NCBI GenBank assembly: GCA_945952425.1 | Contig: CAMFIX010000125.1 | Coordinates: 1-7,828 of the forward strand | Reading direction: 5' to 3' | DNA: 7,828 bases | Source of the DNA: an uncultured Pseudorhodobacter sp. | GTDB taxonomy: Bacteria > Pseudomonadota > Alphaproteobacteria > Rhodobacterales > Rhodobacteraceae | Shown: positions 1 through 6,841 of the stretch, one piece after another | How the letters are laid out: every line of letters begins with the position of its first letter | How positions within the stretch are numbered: the first letter of the stretch is position 1 | Translations under genes and position numbers: made by a program | The notes under the pieces: generated by a model | What the model was told of the DNA's origin: nothing | The model's database searches: none | Seen by the model: only the letters and a program-made list of their open reading frames with translations

Positions 1-48
1 CGAGATCATGCCTAGTCTCGTGGGCTCGGAGATGTGTATAAGAGACAG
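1..48 (+). other. Illumina Nextera P7/i7 adapter, sequencing artefact
   Basis: This is not genomic DNA. Bases 1-6 (CGAGAT) match the 3' end of the Illumina P7 primer, and bases 7-14 (CATGCCTA) match the i7 index known as N706 in adapter orientation. Bases 15-48 match the Nextera read-2 transposase adapter, ending in the 19-base Tn5 mosaic end at 30-48. The order primer tail, 8-base index, read-2 sequence, mosaic end is exactly that of a library molecule, so the assembly was not trimmed here and this is a contig end. Identification is from memory of the adapter sequences, but the match is continuous across the whole stretch. Genomic sequence starts at about base 49. Confidence 0.97.
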
Positions 49-49
49 C

Positions 50-583
50 GTTGTGGGCTCGGTCTGGCGGCTGATGACGACGCCGTCCATCGGGATCATC
101 CCCTTCTATCTGAACGCGTGGTTCGGCTATGACATGAACATGGGCCGCGATGCCGGGGTGGCCTTTCTGATGACCGTCATCATGGATGTCTGGCACTGGA
201 CGCCGCTGGTCACCCTGACCCTGCTGGCGGCCCTTCTGGCCCTGCCGCGCGACCCGTTCGAGCAGGCCGAGATCGACGGCGCCAACCGGCGGCAGATCTT
301 CTGGCACATCACCTTGCCGATGATCAAACCGGCGATCCTGGCCACCGTCTTCATCCGCATGATGGACGCCTTGCGCACGGTGGACGAGGTCTGGATGCTG
401 ACCGGCGGCGGCCCGGGCGCCGCGACCCGCTATGTCGGCCTGCATATCTGGAAAGTGGTCTTCCCCAAGACCGACTACGGCTATGGCTCGGCGATTTCCA
501 TCATCGTCCTCTATCTGACGCTGGTCATGTGCTGGCTGCTTTACGTGGCGCTCGTCGCCCCCCGCGCGAAAAAGGAGGCATGA
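50..583 (+). CDS. Carbohydrate ABC transporter permease, MalF type, 5'-truncated
   Basis: This is the C-terminal 177 residues of an inner-membrane permease of a binding-protein-dependent sugar/polyol importer (MalF/SmoF/UgpA class). The cytoplasmic EAA loop that docks onto the ATPase is clear at 260-331 (EQAEIDGAN, then LPMIKP). Hydrophobic helices flank it, including FLMTVIMDVWHW before it and SIIVLYLTLVMCWLLYVAL near the C terminus. Family members are usually about 290 residues, so roughly 110 N-terminal residues are missing. The open frame continues back to an ATG at base 8, but those first 14 codons (MPSLVGSEMCIRDS) are translated adapter and must not be counted as protein. It overlaps the next permease by one base. 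The partner substrate-binding protein is probably lost beyond the contig end. The specific substrate cannot be read from this protein; a polyol is inferred from the neighbours. Confidence 0.93.
   Translation, partial: VVGSVWRLMTTPSIGIIPFYLNAWFGYDMNMGRDAGVAFLMTVIMDVWHWTPLVTLTLLAALLALPRDPFEQAEIDGANRRQIFWHITLPMIKPAILATVFIRMMDALRTVDEVWMLTGGGPGAATRYVGLHIWKVVFPKTDYGYGSAISIIVLYLTLVMCWLLYVALVAPRAKKEA
573..578 (+). promoter_or_regulatory. Shine-Dalgarno AGGAGG deciding the start of the second permease
   Basis: AGGAGG lies 1 base before the ATG at 580 and 4 bases before the ATG at 583. Only the second spacing is workable, so the start is placed at 583, giving a TGATG stop/start overlap with the upstream permease and suggesting translational coupling. 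Confidence 0.7.
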
Positions 584-1413
584 TGTCAAAGGCTTATTCG
601 CAGCTTGCCCTCTGGCTGGCGCTGTCTTTCGCCACGCTTTTCCCGATCTACTGGCTCTTCGTGATCTCGGTCACCCCGGCGGTGGAGCTGTTCTCGACCC
701 CCTCGATCCTGATCCACAACCCGATCTGGGAGAATTACGTCGAGGTCTTCCACGACGAGACCCTGCGGCGCTACATGCTGAACTCGGTCATCATCTCGAC
801 CGGCAATGCATGCCTGGTGACGGTCCTCGCGTTCTTCGCCTGCTATGCGCTGTCGCGCTATGACCTGGGCGGCAAGGAGAACATTTTCTTCTGGACGATC
901 ACCAACCGGATGGCGCCCGCCGCGGTCTTTCTGCTGCCCCTGTTCCTCTTGTTCACCAAGGTCTTCGCCATCGGCAGCTGGAAGCTTTACGACACGCATG
1001 TCGGGATGATCCTGCTGTACTGCACCTTCAACCTGCCCTTCGCGATCTGGACCTTGCGGCCCACCATCGACGGCATCCCGAAAGAGCTGGACGAGGCCGC
1101 CACGGTCGACGGCGCCTCCACCTGGACTGTGATCCGCCATGTCGTCTGGCCCTTGGCCAAGCCGGGGCTGGCGGTGACGCTGATCCTGACCTGGGTCTTC
1201 GCCTGGAACGAGTTCCTGCTGGCCGCGACGCTGACCAGCTTCAACGCGCGGACGATCACCACCGGCCTGTCGGAATACGTCACCACGACCGGCACCGAAT
1301 GGGGCAAGATGGCCTCGATCGCGATCATCACCCTGATCCCGGCGCTGGTGATCTTCGGAGTCGTCCAGCGCCATATCGTCGCCGGCCTGACCTTCGGCGC
1401 GGTGAAGGAGTAG
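583..1413 (+). CDS. Carbohydrate ABC transporter permease, MalG type
   Basis: This is the second inner-membrane subunit of the importer (MalG/SmoG/UgpE class), 276 residues from the chosen ATG and of normal family length. An N-terminal signal-anchor helix (about residues 8-30) is followed by further helices at about 66-90, 102-125, 140-157, 195-215 and 244-265. The EAA motif is at residues 171-190 (EAATVDGAS, then WPLAKPG) and is the coupling helix that contacts the ATPase. The downstream WVFAWNEFLLA segment is also typical of MalG proteins. An alternative ATG at 580 adds one Met but sits too close to the ribosome binding site. It is cotranscribed with the first permease through a one-base overlap and is followed after 4 bases by a tiny membrane-protein gene. 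Family assignment is firm. The transported compound is inferred to be a polyol or sugar from the adjacent dehydrogenase. Confidence 0.95.
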   Translation: MSKAYSQLALWLALSFATLFPIYWLFVISVTPAVELFSTPSILIHNPIWENYVEVFHDETLRRYMLNSVIISTGNACLVTVLAFFACYALSRYDLGGKENIFFWTITNRMAPAAVFLLPLFLLFTKVFAIGSWKLYDTHVGMILLYCTFNLPFAIWTLRPTIDGIPKELDEAATVDGASTWTVIRHVVWPLAKPGLAVTLILTWVFAWNEFLLAATLTSFNARTITTGLSEYVTTTGTEWGKMASIAIITLIPALVIFGVVQRHIVAGLTFGAVKE

Positions 1414-1417
1414 CCCC

Positions 1418-1597
1418 ATGAAAAAGCGTGGTTTCCTGCCCATCGTCACCAACTGGTTCGACCGGCTCTTCATCGGCATCTACCTCTGGGTCGCCATCGA
1501 GCTTCTGTGGCTGCGGTTCCTCGAAGCCTATGCGCCCCTGACTTTCGCCCATATTCTGTCGCTGGCCGTGGCGCTTCTGGTGCTGACGCGGGGCTGA
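1418..1597 (+). CDS. Small two-helix membrane protein of the transporter operon, unknown function
   Basis: This is a 59-residue open frame starting MKKRGFLPIV and ending VLLVLTRG, which I cannot assign to a named family. AAGGAG at 1405-1410 gives an ideal 7-base spacing to the ATG. The gene starts 4 bases after the second permease stop and ends 24 bases before the dehydrogenase start. Two hydrophobic stretches are visible, about residues 17-36 (LFIGIYLWVAIELLWLRFL) and 43-56 (FAHILSLAVALLVL), with a basic N terminus (KKR), consistent with an inner-membrane hairpin with cytoplasmic ends. Some other sugar and glycerol ABC operons carry small DUF2160-type membrane proteins between the permease and other genes. 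This one occupies a comparable place, but I see no convincing sequence match. A role as an accessory transporter subunit or assembly factor is only inference from position. Coding status is supported by the ribosome binding site, tight packing and codon bias. Confidence 0.8.
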   Translation: MKKRGFLPIVTNWFDRLFIGIYLWVAIELLWLRFLEAYAPLTFAHILSLAVALLVLTRG

Positions 1598-1610
1598 ACC
1601 GGGTAACTAT

Positions 1611-1616
1611 AGGAGA
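1611..1616 (+). promoter_or_regulatory. Shine-Dalgarno AGGAGA supporting a TTG start
   Basis: AGGAGA is 5 bases upstream of the TTG at 1622. No in-frame ATG is available until residue 23, which would remove the conserved first beta strands of the dehydrogenase. The TTG is therefore the likely start. Confidence 0.75.
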
Positions 1617-1621
1617 AAGCG

Positions 1622-2659
1622 TTGAAATCGCTGGTCTTGGAAGAAAAACTGAAACTCTCGCTGCGGGACTTCCCCATCGAGGAGCCCATGGGCCCGCGCG
1701 ATGTGCGCATCGCGGTCCATACGGTCGGCATCTGCGGGTCGGATGTGCATTACTACACCCATGGCGGGATCGGACAATTCATCGTGAAGGCACCGATGAT
1801 CCTGGGGCACGAGGCTTCTGGGACCGTCACCGAAGTGGGCGCCGAGGTCACCAATCTGAAAGTCGGCGACCGGGTCTGCATGGAGCCCGGCATCCCCGAC
1901 CCGAACTCCCGCGCCTCGCGCCTGGGCATGTATAACATCGACCCCGCCGTGCGCTTTTGGGCGACGCCCCCCGTTCATGGCTGCCTGCGCCCTTCCGTCG
2001 TGCATCCGGCCGATTACACCTTCAAGCTGCCCGATAACGTCAGCTTCGCCGAGGCCGCCATGGTCGAGCCGCTGGCCGTCGGCGTCCATGCCGCCACAAA
2101 GGCCAAGGTCAAGCCGGGCGACGTGGCGCTGGTGCAGGGCGCGGGCCCCATCGGCCTGGTGACCGCGCTGTCGGCCATCGCGGCGGGCTGCGCCCGGGTT
2201 TTCCTTACCGATGTGGACGACACCAAGCTTCAGATCGGCGCAAGTCTCTCCAAGGCGATCACCACGATCAACATCACCCGTCAGGACTCCACCGCGGAAA
2301 TCCTGAAACAAACCGAAGGCTGGGGCGTCGAATGCGTCTTCGAATGCTCGGGCCATCCCCGCGCCGCGGGCCAGGTCTTTGACGCGCTTTGCCCCGGCGG
2401 CGTCGTGGTCTTTGTCGGCATCCCGGTCGAGCCCTTCCACTACGACCTCGGCAAGGCCATGGTCCGCGAGGCCCGGGTCGAGCAGATCTTCCGCTATGCC
2501 CATGTCTTCCCGCGCTGCGTCGGCCTGCTGTCTTCGGGCGCCATCGACGTCAAACCCCTCATCACCCGCAGCTTCGCCTTCGAGGACTCGGTCCAGGCCT
2601 TCGAGGTCGCCGCAACGGCGCCCAAGGGCCAGGTGAAGATGCAGATCGTATTGCCATAA
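1622..2659 (+). CDS. Zinc-dependent polyol dehydrogenase, sorbitol/xylitol dehydrogenase type
   Basis: This is a 345-residue medium-chain dehydrogenase predicted to oxidise a polyol such as xylitol, sorbitol or L-iditol to the 2-ketose with NAD+ in the cytoplasm. The GroES-like catalytic domain carries GICGSDVHYY (Cys38) and GHEASG (His63, Glu64). Glu149 in the VEPLAVG motif completes the catalytic zinc site by analogy with mammalian sorbitol dehydrogenase. The Rossmann domain has GAGPIG at 173-178, and an acidic residue follows the second strand (TDVDD, Asp197), favouring NAD over NADP. The four structural-zinc cysteines of classical alcohol dehydrogenases are all replaced (Asp93, Ser96, Ser99, Asp107), as in the sorbitol/xylitol dehydrogenase branch that binds only catalytic zinc. 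Translation starts at TTG. The stop codon overlaps the ribosome binding site of the ATPase gene, so the two are tightly linked. Sorbitol versus xylitol preference cannot be settled from sequence alone; the downstream xylulose-reductase-like gene tilts toward xylitol. Confidence 0.92.
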   Translation: MKSLVLEEKLKLSLRDFPIEEPMGPRDVRIAVHTVGICGSDVHYYTHGGIGQFIVKAPMILGHEASGTVTEVGAEVTNLKVGDRVCMEPGIPDPNSRASRLGMYNIDPAVRFWATPPVHGCLRPSVVHPADYTFKLPDNVSFAEAAMVEPLAVGVHAATKAKVKPGDVALVQGAGPIGLVTALSAIAAGCARVFLTDVDDTKLQIGASLSKAITTINITRQDSTAEILKQTEGWGVECVFECSGHPRAAGQVFDALCPGGVVVFVGIPVEPFHYDLGKAMVREARVEQIFRYAHVFPRCVGLLSSGAIDVKPLITRSFAFEDSVQAFEVAATAPKGQVKMQIVLP

Positions 2660-2668
2660 GGAGCCACA

Positions 2669-3724
<1,056 letters not shown>

Positions 3725-3735
3725 TGTCCTCCCAA

Positions 3736-3754
3736 CGGAGGGGCTTCCCCTCCG
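3736..3754 (+). other. Stem-loop after the ATPase gene
   Basis: CGGAGGGG (3736-3743) pairs perfectly with CCCCTCCG (3747-3754) around a 3-base loop, starting 12 bases after the ATPase stop. No T-run follows it, so alone it is not a classic terminator. It may stabilise the 3' end of the upstream mRNA or act with the stronger hairpin at 3761-3792. Confidence 0.55.
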
Positions 3755-3760
3755 GGACAG

Positions 3761-3796
3761 CGGGCCGCGCCGGGGCAGATCGGCGCGGCCCGTTTT
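3761..3796 (+). terminator. Rho-independent terminator closing the transporter operon
   Basis: CGGGCCGCGCCG (3761-3772) is perfectly complementary to CGGCGCGGCCCG (3781-3792). This gives a 12-bp, almost pure G+C stem with an 8-base loop, followed at once by TTTT (3793-3796). This is a convincing intrinsic terminator in a GC-rich genome, though the T-run is short. It stands 29 bases before the next gene, so that gene needs readthrough or a promoter of its own. Confidence 0.8.
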
Positions 3797-3825
3797 GAGA
3801 TAGGCGTCTAGCGAAAGGAAAAGCG

Positions 3826-4548
3826 ATGGATTTCAACGGCAAAAGAGTTCTGCTGACCGGCGCGGGCAAGGGGATCGGCCGGGTTTTGGCCGAGATGCTG
3901 CTGGTGCGGGGCGCGGTGGTGATCGCGCTGACGCGCAGCGCGGCGGATGTCGAGGAGCTGAAGGCGCTCGGCGCCGAGGCGCAGCAGGTCGACCTCTCGG
4001 ATGTGCAGGCCACGCGGGATGCGGCGCGGGCCGCGATGCCCTGCGACTACCTGATCAGCAATGCCGGCACGACGGAGTTGCAGAGCTTTCTGGACACCAC
4101 GGTCGAGGCTTTCGACCACCTGATCGCGGTCAATACCCGCGCGCCGATGATCGTGGCGCAGGAATATGCCCGCGACGTGATCGCGCGGGGGGCGAAGGGG
4201 GCCATCGTCAATGTCTCCTCTGTCGCCAGCTTCGTCGGCATTCCCGACCACGCTGCCTATTGCGCCAGCAAGGCGGGCGTGGATGGGCTGATGCGGGTGA
4301 TGGCGAAGGAGCTGGGGCCCAAGGGCATCCGCGTCAACAATGTGAACCCGACCGTCACCCTGACGCCCATGGCCGTCAAGGCCTGGAGCGATCCGGCCAA
4401 GGCGGCGGGGATGTTGAACCGCATTCCGCTGGGTCGTTTCGCCGAAAGCGCCGAGGTGGGCGAGGTCGTGCTTTTCCTTCTGTCGGATGAGGCCGCGATG
4501 ATGAATGGCGTTTCGCTTCCCGTCGATGGCGGCTACATGATCTCCTGA
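3826..4548 (+). CDS. SDR oxidoreductase resembling dicarbonyl/L-xylulose reductase
   Basis: This is a 240-residue classical short-chain dehydrogenase, predicted to be a cytoplasmic NADP(H)-linked carbonyl/L-xylulose reductase (L-xylulose to xylitol). The cofactor motif is TGAGKGIG (11-18). Lys15 and Arg37 (ALTRS) are where NADPH-specific members have basic residues. NAG is at 79-81 and the catalytic tetrad is Asn103, Ser132, Tyr145, Lys149 (YCASK). The C-terminal half resembles human DCXR closely as I recall it: ELGPKGIRVNNVNPTV, then WSDPAKA, MLNRIPLG, FAES and FLLSD, ending in PVDGGYM. AAAGGA at 3814-3819 is 6 bases before the ATG. The phosphatase gene follows after 15 bases. Linkage to the polyol transporter and sorbitol/xylitol-type dehydrogenase supports a pentitol pathway. 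Other sugar-alcohol or diketone substrates remain possible because substrate specificity in this family drifts easily. Confidence 0.88.
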   Translation: MDFNGKRVLLTGAGKGIGRVLAEMLLVRGAVVIALTRSAADVEELKALGAEAQQVDLSDVQATRDAARAAMPCDYLISNAGTTELQSFLDTTVEAFDHLIAVNTRAPMIVAQEYARDVIARGAKGAIVNVSSVASFVGIPDHAAYCASKAGVDGLMRVMAKELGPKGIRVNNVNPTVTLTPMAVKAWSDPAKAAGMLNRIPLGRFAESAEVGEVVLFLLSDEAAMMNGVSLPVDGGYMIS

Positions 4549-4563
4549 ATCAGGAGAGTGCGC

Positions 4564-5217
4564 ATGACCCAGACCCTTGGCCCGTTTCAGGCCTTTCTTT
4601 TCGACATGGACGGGACGATCCTGACCTCGATTGCCGCCGTGGACCGCGCCTGGCGGGCCTGGGCGCGGCGGGTGGGTGTCGATGAAGAGGCCGTCATGGC
4701 CTATATGCACGGGCGGCGGGCGATTGATACCATTGGGTATTTCCTGCCCGGGGCCGATCCGGCGCGGCTGGCCGCCGAATTCACCTGGCTTGAGGACTTC
4801 GAGCTGGCCGATATCCGCGGCATTGAGCCGATACCCGGCGTGCATGAGCTGCTGGCCGCCGCCGAGGGGCGCTGGGCCTTGGTGACCTCGGCCTCTCCGC
4901 CGATTGCCCATGCCAGGGTGAAGGCGGCCGGGATCGCTTTGCCCAAGGTCGTGGTGACCTCGGCCGATGTCAGCCGGGGCAAGCCCGATCCGATGGGCTA
5001 TCTGCTGGCCGCCGAGCGGATGGGCGTCGATCCGGCGCGCTGCCTGGTTTTCGAGGATGCCCATGCCGGCATCGCCGCGGGCCAGGCCGCGGGGGCCACG
5101 GTCATGCAGATCCTGGGCACCGAGGCGCAGGAAAGCGCCCATGCGATCCGCGATTACGCCGGGGTCACGCTGCGCGAGGACGGCGGGTTGTGGTTGACCG
5201 CCAGGACGCCGGGGTAA
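4564..5217 (+). CDS. HAD-IA family sugar-phosphate phosphatase-like hydrolase
   Basis: This is a 217-residue cytoplasmic haloacid-dehalogenase phosphatase with a C1-type helical cap. Motif I is FDMDGT with nucleophile Asp14 and acid/base Asp16. Motif II is the Ser/Thr of LVTSAS. Motif III is the Lys of RGKPDP. Motif IV is FEDAHAGI, with acidic residues for Mg2+. The overall pattern, including the motif IV variant and GKPDP, resembles glycerol-3-phosphatase and 2-deoxyglucose-6-phosphatase/YfbT-type sugar phosphatases. GGAG at 4553-4556 gives a 7-base spacing to the ATG at 4564. A GTG at 4558 directly abuts that site and is rejected as the start. It lies 15 bases after the SDR gene and is presumably cotranscribed. 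The likely job is dephosphorylation of a sugar or polyol phosphate, perhaps a toxic side product, but the substrate is unknown. Confidence 0.88.
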   Translation: MTQTLGPFQAFLFDMDGTILTSIAAVDRAWRAWARRVGVDEEAVMAYMHGRRAIDTIGYFLPGADPARLAAEFTWLEDFELADIRGIEPIPGVHELLAAAEGRWALVTSASPPIAHARVKAAGIALPKVVVTSADVSRGKPDPMGYLLAAERMGVDPARCLVFEDAHAGIAAGQAAGATVMQILGTEAQESAHAIRDYAGVTLREDGGLWLTARTPG

Positions 5218-5225
5218 CCCCCGGC
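5208..5225 (+). terminator. Hairpin over the phosphatase stop codon
   Basis: GCCGGGG (5208-5214) pairs with CCCCGGC (5219-5225) around a TAAC loop that contains the stop codon of the phosphatase gene. No T-run follows. With the hairpin at 5242-5259 it probably helps end transcription between the convergent genes; this is a tentative call. Confidence 0.4.
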
Positions 5226-5241
5226 CTAGGGGAAAGGGTAG

Positions 5242-5259
5242 GGCGGGATTGATCCCGCC
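5242..5259. terminator. Symmetric hairpin between convergent genes, possible bidirectional terminator
   Basis: GGCGGGA (5242-5248) pairs with TCCCGCC (5253-5259) around TTGA, and the innermost T and A can also pair. It lies in the 44-base gap between two convergent genes, 2 bases beyond the stop of the sulfatase gene on the - strand. T-runs are poor on both sides, so termination strength is uncertain. Confidence 0.5.
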
Positions 5260-5261
5260 GC

Positions 5262-6770
5262 CTATTCCCCGCGCGGGAAGCGTTTGTTTTCCTCCAGCAC
5301 GTTCAGGTCCATATGGTTGCGCATATAGCGCTCCGAGGCCAGTTTCAGCGGCTGGTAATCCCAAGGGTAGTAGTTGCCGTTGCGCAAAGCTTCATAGACC
5401 ACCCAGCGCCGGGCCTGGGATTGGCGGACCTCGGCGTCATAGGCGGACAAGTCCCAGCGTTGGTCGGCCAACAGCTGGAAATGCGCCAGAATCTCGGCGG
5501 CGCGGGGGTCGGTGGCCAGGTTGACCTCTTCCTCCGGGTCGGCGGCCAGGTCGAAGAGCATGTCGGGGTCGGCCTTGCAGCGGATGTATTTCCAGGCGCC
5601 CTGACGCAGGCAAACCATCGGCGTGATCGTCCCTTCGGCGGCATATTCCAGCGCGACGGGCGACGTGCGCTCGACCCCTTGGGCGAGCGGCACGAGGCTT
5701 TCCCCGTCGGTCCAGGGCATGACCTCGTCCATCGAGATGCCCGCAAGGTCGCAGAGCGTCGGCGTCAGGTCGATGGTGGACACGGGCGTCGTGACCAGCC
5801 CCGGGGTCAGCCCTTCCGCCGAGATCATCAGCGGCACCCGGGCCGAGCCCTCGAAGAAGTTCATCTTGAACCACAGGCCCTTGCGGCCCAGCATTTCGCC
5901 ATGGTCCGAGACGAAGACCACGATGGCCTCTTGCCGAGAGGCGCGCATCGCCTCGAAAATCTCGCCGATCTTGGCATCGACGTAGGAGATATTGGCGAAA
6001 TAGCCCTGGCGCGCGCGGCGGATGTGGTCGGCGGTGACCGTCAGGCCGCGCCAGTCGCAGGCATCCATCAGGCGTTGGGAATGGGGGTCCATATCCTCAT
6101 AGGCGAGGGAGGAGGGCGGCTCCAGCTCGGGTATGCCCTCATACAAGTCCCAGTATTTCTTGCGGGCGACGAAAGGGTCGTGCGGATGGGTGAAGCTGAC
6201 CGTCAGGCACCAGGGGCGGGCGTCCATGCCCCGCGAGAGGTCATAGATCTTCTGCACCGCCTGGTGGCAGACGTCGTCGTCATATTCCGGCTGGTTGGTG
6301 ATCTCGGCCAAGCCCGCGCCGACGACCGAGCCTATGTTGTGATACCACCAGTCGATGCGCTCGCCCGGCTTGCGGTAGTCGGGGGTCCAGCCGAAGTCGG
6401 CGGGGTAGATGTCGGTGGTCAGACGCTCTTCGAAGCCGTGCAGCTGGTCGGGGCCGACGAAATGCATCTTGCCGGAGAGGGCGGTCTGATAGCCCGCCCG
6501 GCGCAGGTGGTGGGCATAGGTCGGGATGTCCGAGGCGAATTCGGCGGCATTGTCATAGACCCGCGTCCGGCGGGGCAGCGCGCCCGACATGAAGGCCGCA
6601 CGGGCGGGCGCGCACAAAGGCGAGGGCGTGTAGGAATTGGCGAAGCGCACCGCGTTGTCGGCCAGGGCGCGCAGGTTCGGCACATGCAGGAACTCGGCCG
6701 GGCCATCGGGGAACAGCGTGCCGGTCAGCTGGTCGACCATGACGATGAGGATATTGGGGCGCTTGGTCAT
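5262..6770 (-). CDS. betC: Choline-sulfatase
   Basis: This 502-residue arylsulfatase-superfamily enzyme is predicted to hydrolyse choline-O-sulfate to choline and sulfate in the cytoplasm, feeding choline into glycine betaine synthesis or providing sulfur. The N terminus (MTKRPNILIVMVDQL) gives metal ligand Asp13. The sulfatase signature CAPAR is at 53-57, with Cys53 the residue converted to formylglycine, so a maturation enzyme is needed. Asp289-His290 in FVSDHGEM are further metal/active-site residues. Segments such as SGKMHFVGPDQLHGFEERL, TDIYPADFGWTPDYRKPGER and TVSFTHPHDPF match what I recall of rhizobial BetC almost word for word, and length agrees with the roughly 510-residue family. 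No signal peptide is seen. The start is the ATG at 6770, with AGGGAG at 6777-6782 giving 6-base spacing; an ATG two codons upstream touches that site. No betI, betB or betA gene is adjacent. The gene converges with the phosphatase gene and diverges from a CocE-type hydrolase. Confidence 0.95.
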   Translation of the reverse strand: MTKRPNILIVMVDQLTGTLFPDGPAEFLHVPNLRALADNAVRFANSYTPSPLCAPARAAFMSGALPRRTRVYDNAAEFASDIPTYAHHLRRAGYQTALSGKMHFVGPDQLHGFEERLTTDIYPADFGWTPDYRKPGERIDWWYHNIGSVVGAGLAEITNQPEYDDDVCHQAVQKIYDLSRGMDARPWCLTVSFTHPHDPFVARKKYWDLYEGIPELEPPSSLAYEDMDPHSQRLMDACDWRGLTVTADHIRRARQGYFANISYVDAKIGEIFEAMRASRQEAIVVFVSDHGEMLGRKGLWFKMNFFEGSARVPLMISAEGLTPGLVTTPVSTIDLTPTLCDLAGISMDEVMPWTDGESLVPLAQGVERTSPVALEYAAEGTITPMVCLRQGAWKYIRCKADPDMLFDLAADPEEEVNLATDPRAAEILAHFQLLADQRWDLSAYDAEVRQSQARRWVVYEALRNGNYYPWDYQPLKLASERYMRNHMDLNVLEENKRFPRGE

Positions 6771-6776
6771 TTTCAT

Positions 6777-6782
6777 CTCCCT
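6777..6782 (-). promoter_or_regulatory. Shine-Dalgarno AGGGAG for betC, decides its start
   Basis: On the - strand AGGGAG is directly followed by ATGAAAATG. The first ATG touches the site, whereas the second (6770-6768) has 6-base spacing and gives the expected MTKRPNIL N terminus. Confidence 0.7.
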
Positions 6783-6797
6783 GCGGGGTTGGAAATG

Positions 6798-6825
6798 GCT
6801 ATGCTCGGGGCGGGCCGACTGGCAA
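6798..6825 (-). promoter_or_regulatory. Candidate sigma70-type promoter of betC
   Basis: On the - strand TTGCCA (6825-6820) matches the -35 consensus at 5 of 6 bases. CATAGC (6803-6798) is a weak -10 (3 of 6) after a 16-base spacer. Transcription would start about 20 bases ahead of the ATG at 6770, leaving just room for the ribosome binding site. It is found by eye only, and the -10 is poor, as is common in GC-rich alphaproteobacteria. Confidence 0.3.
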
Positions 6826-6841
6826 GGGGCGATTTCGCGGC

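Noticed and set aside
30..48. Tn5/IS50 mosaic end suggesting a transposon insertion
   Set aside because: The sequence is contiguous with the read-2 adapter, an i7 index and the P7 tail, so it comes from library preparation and not from a natural transposon.
8..49. N-terminal extension of the first permease (MPSLVGSEMCIRDS)
   Set aside because: It is the translation of adapter bases; the ATG at 8 lies inside the i7 index.
586..1479. 297-codon open frame on the - strand opposite the MalG-type permease
   Set aside because: It is low in hydrophobic residues and rich in Arg, Gly, Asp and Gln, with no domain; the sense permease explains the region.
3808..5364. 518-codon open frame on the - strand opposite the SDR and phosphatase genes
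   Set aside because: It has no domain or motif, spans two well-defined sense genes and the 3' end of betC, and shows typical mirror-frame composition.
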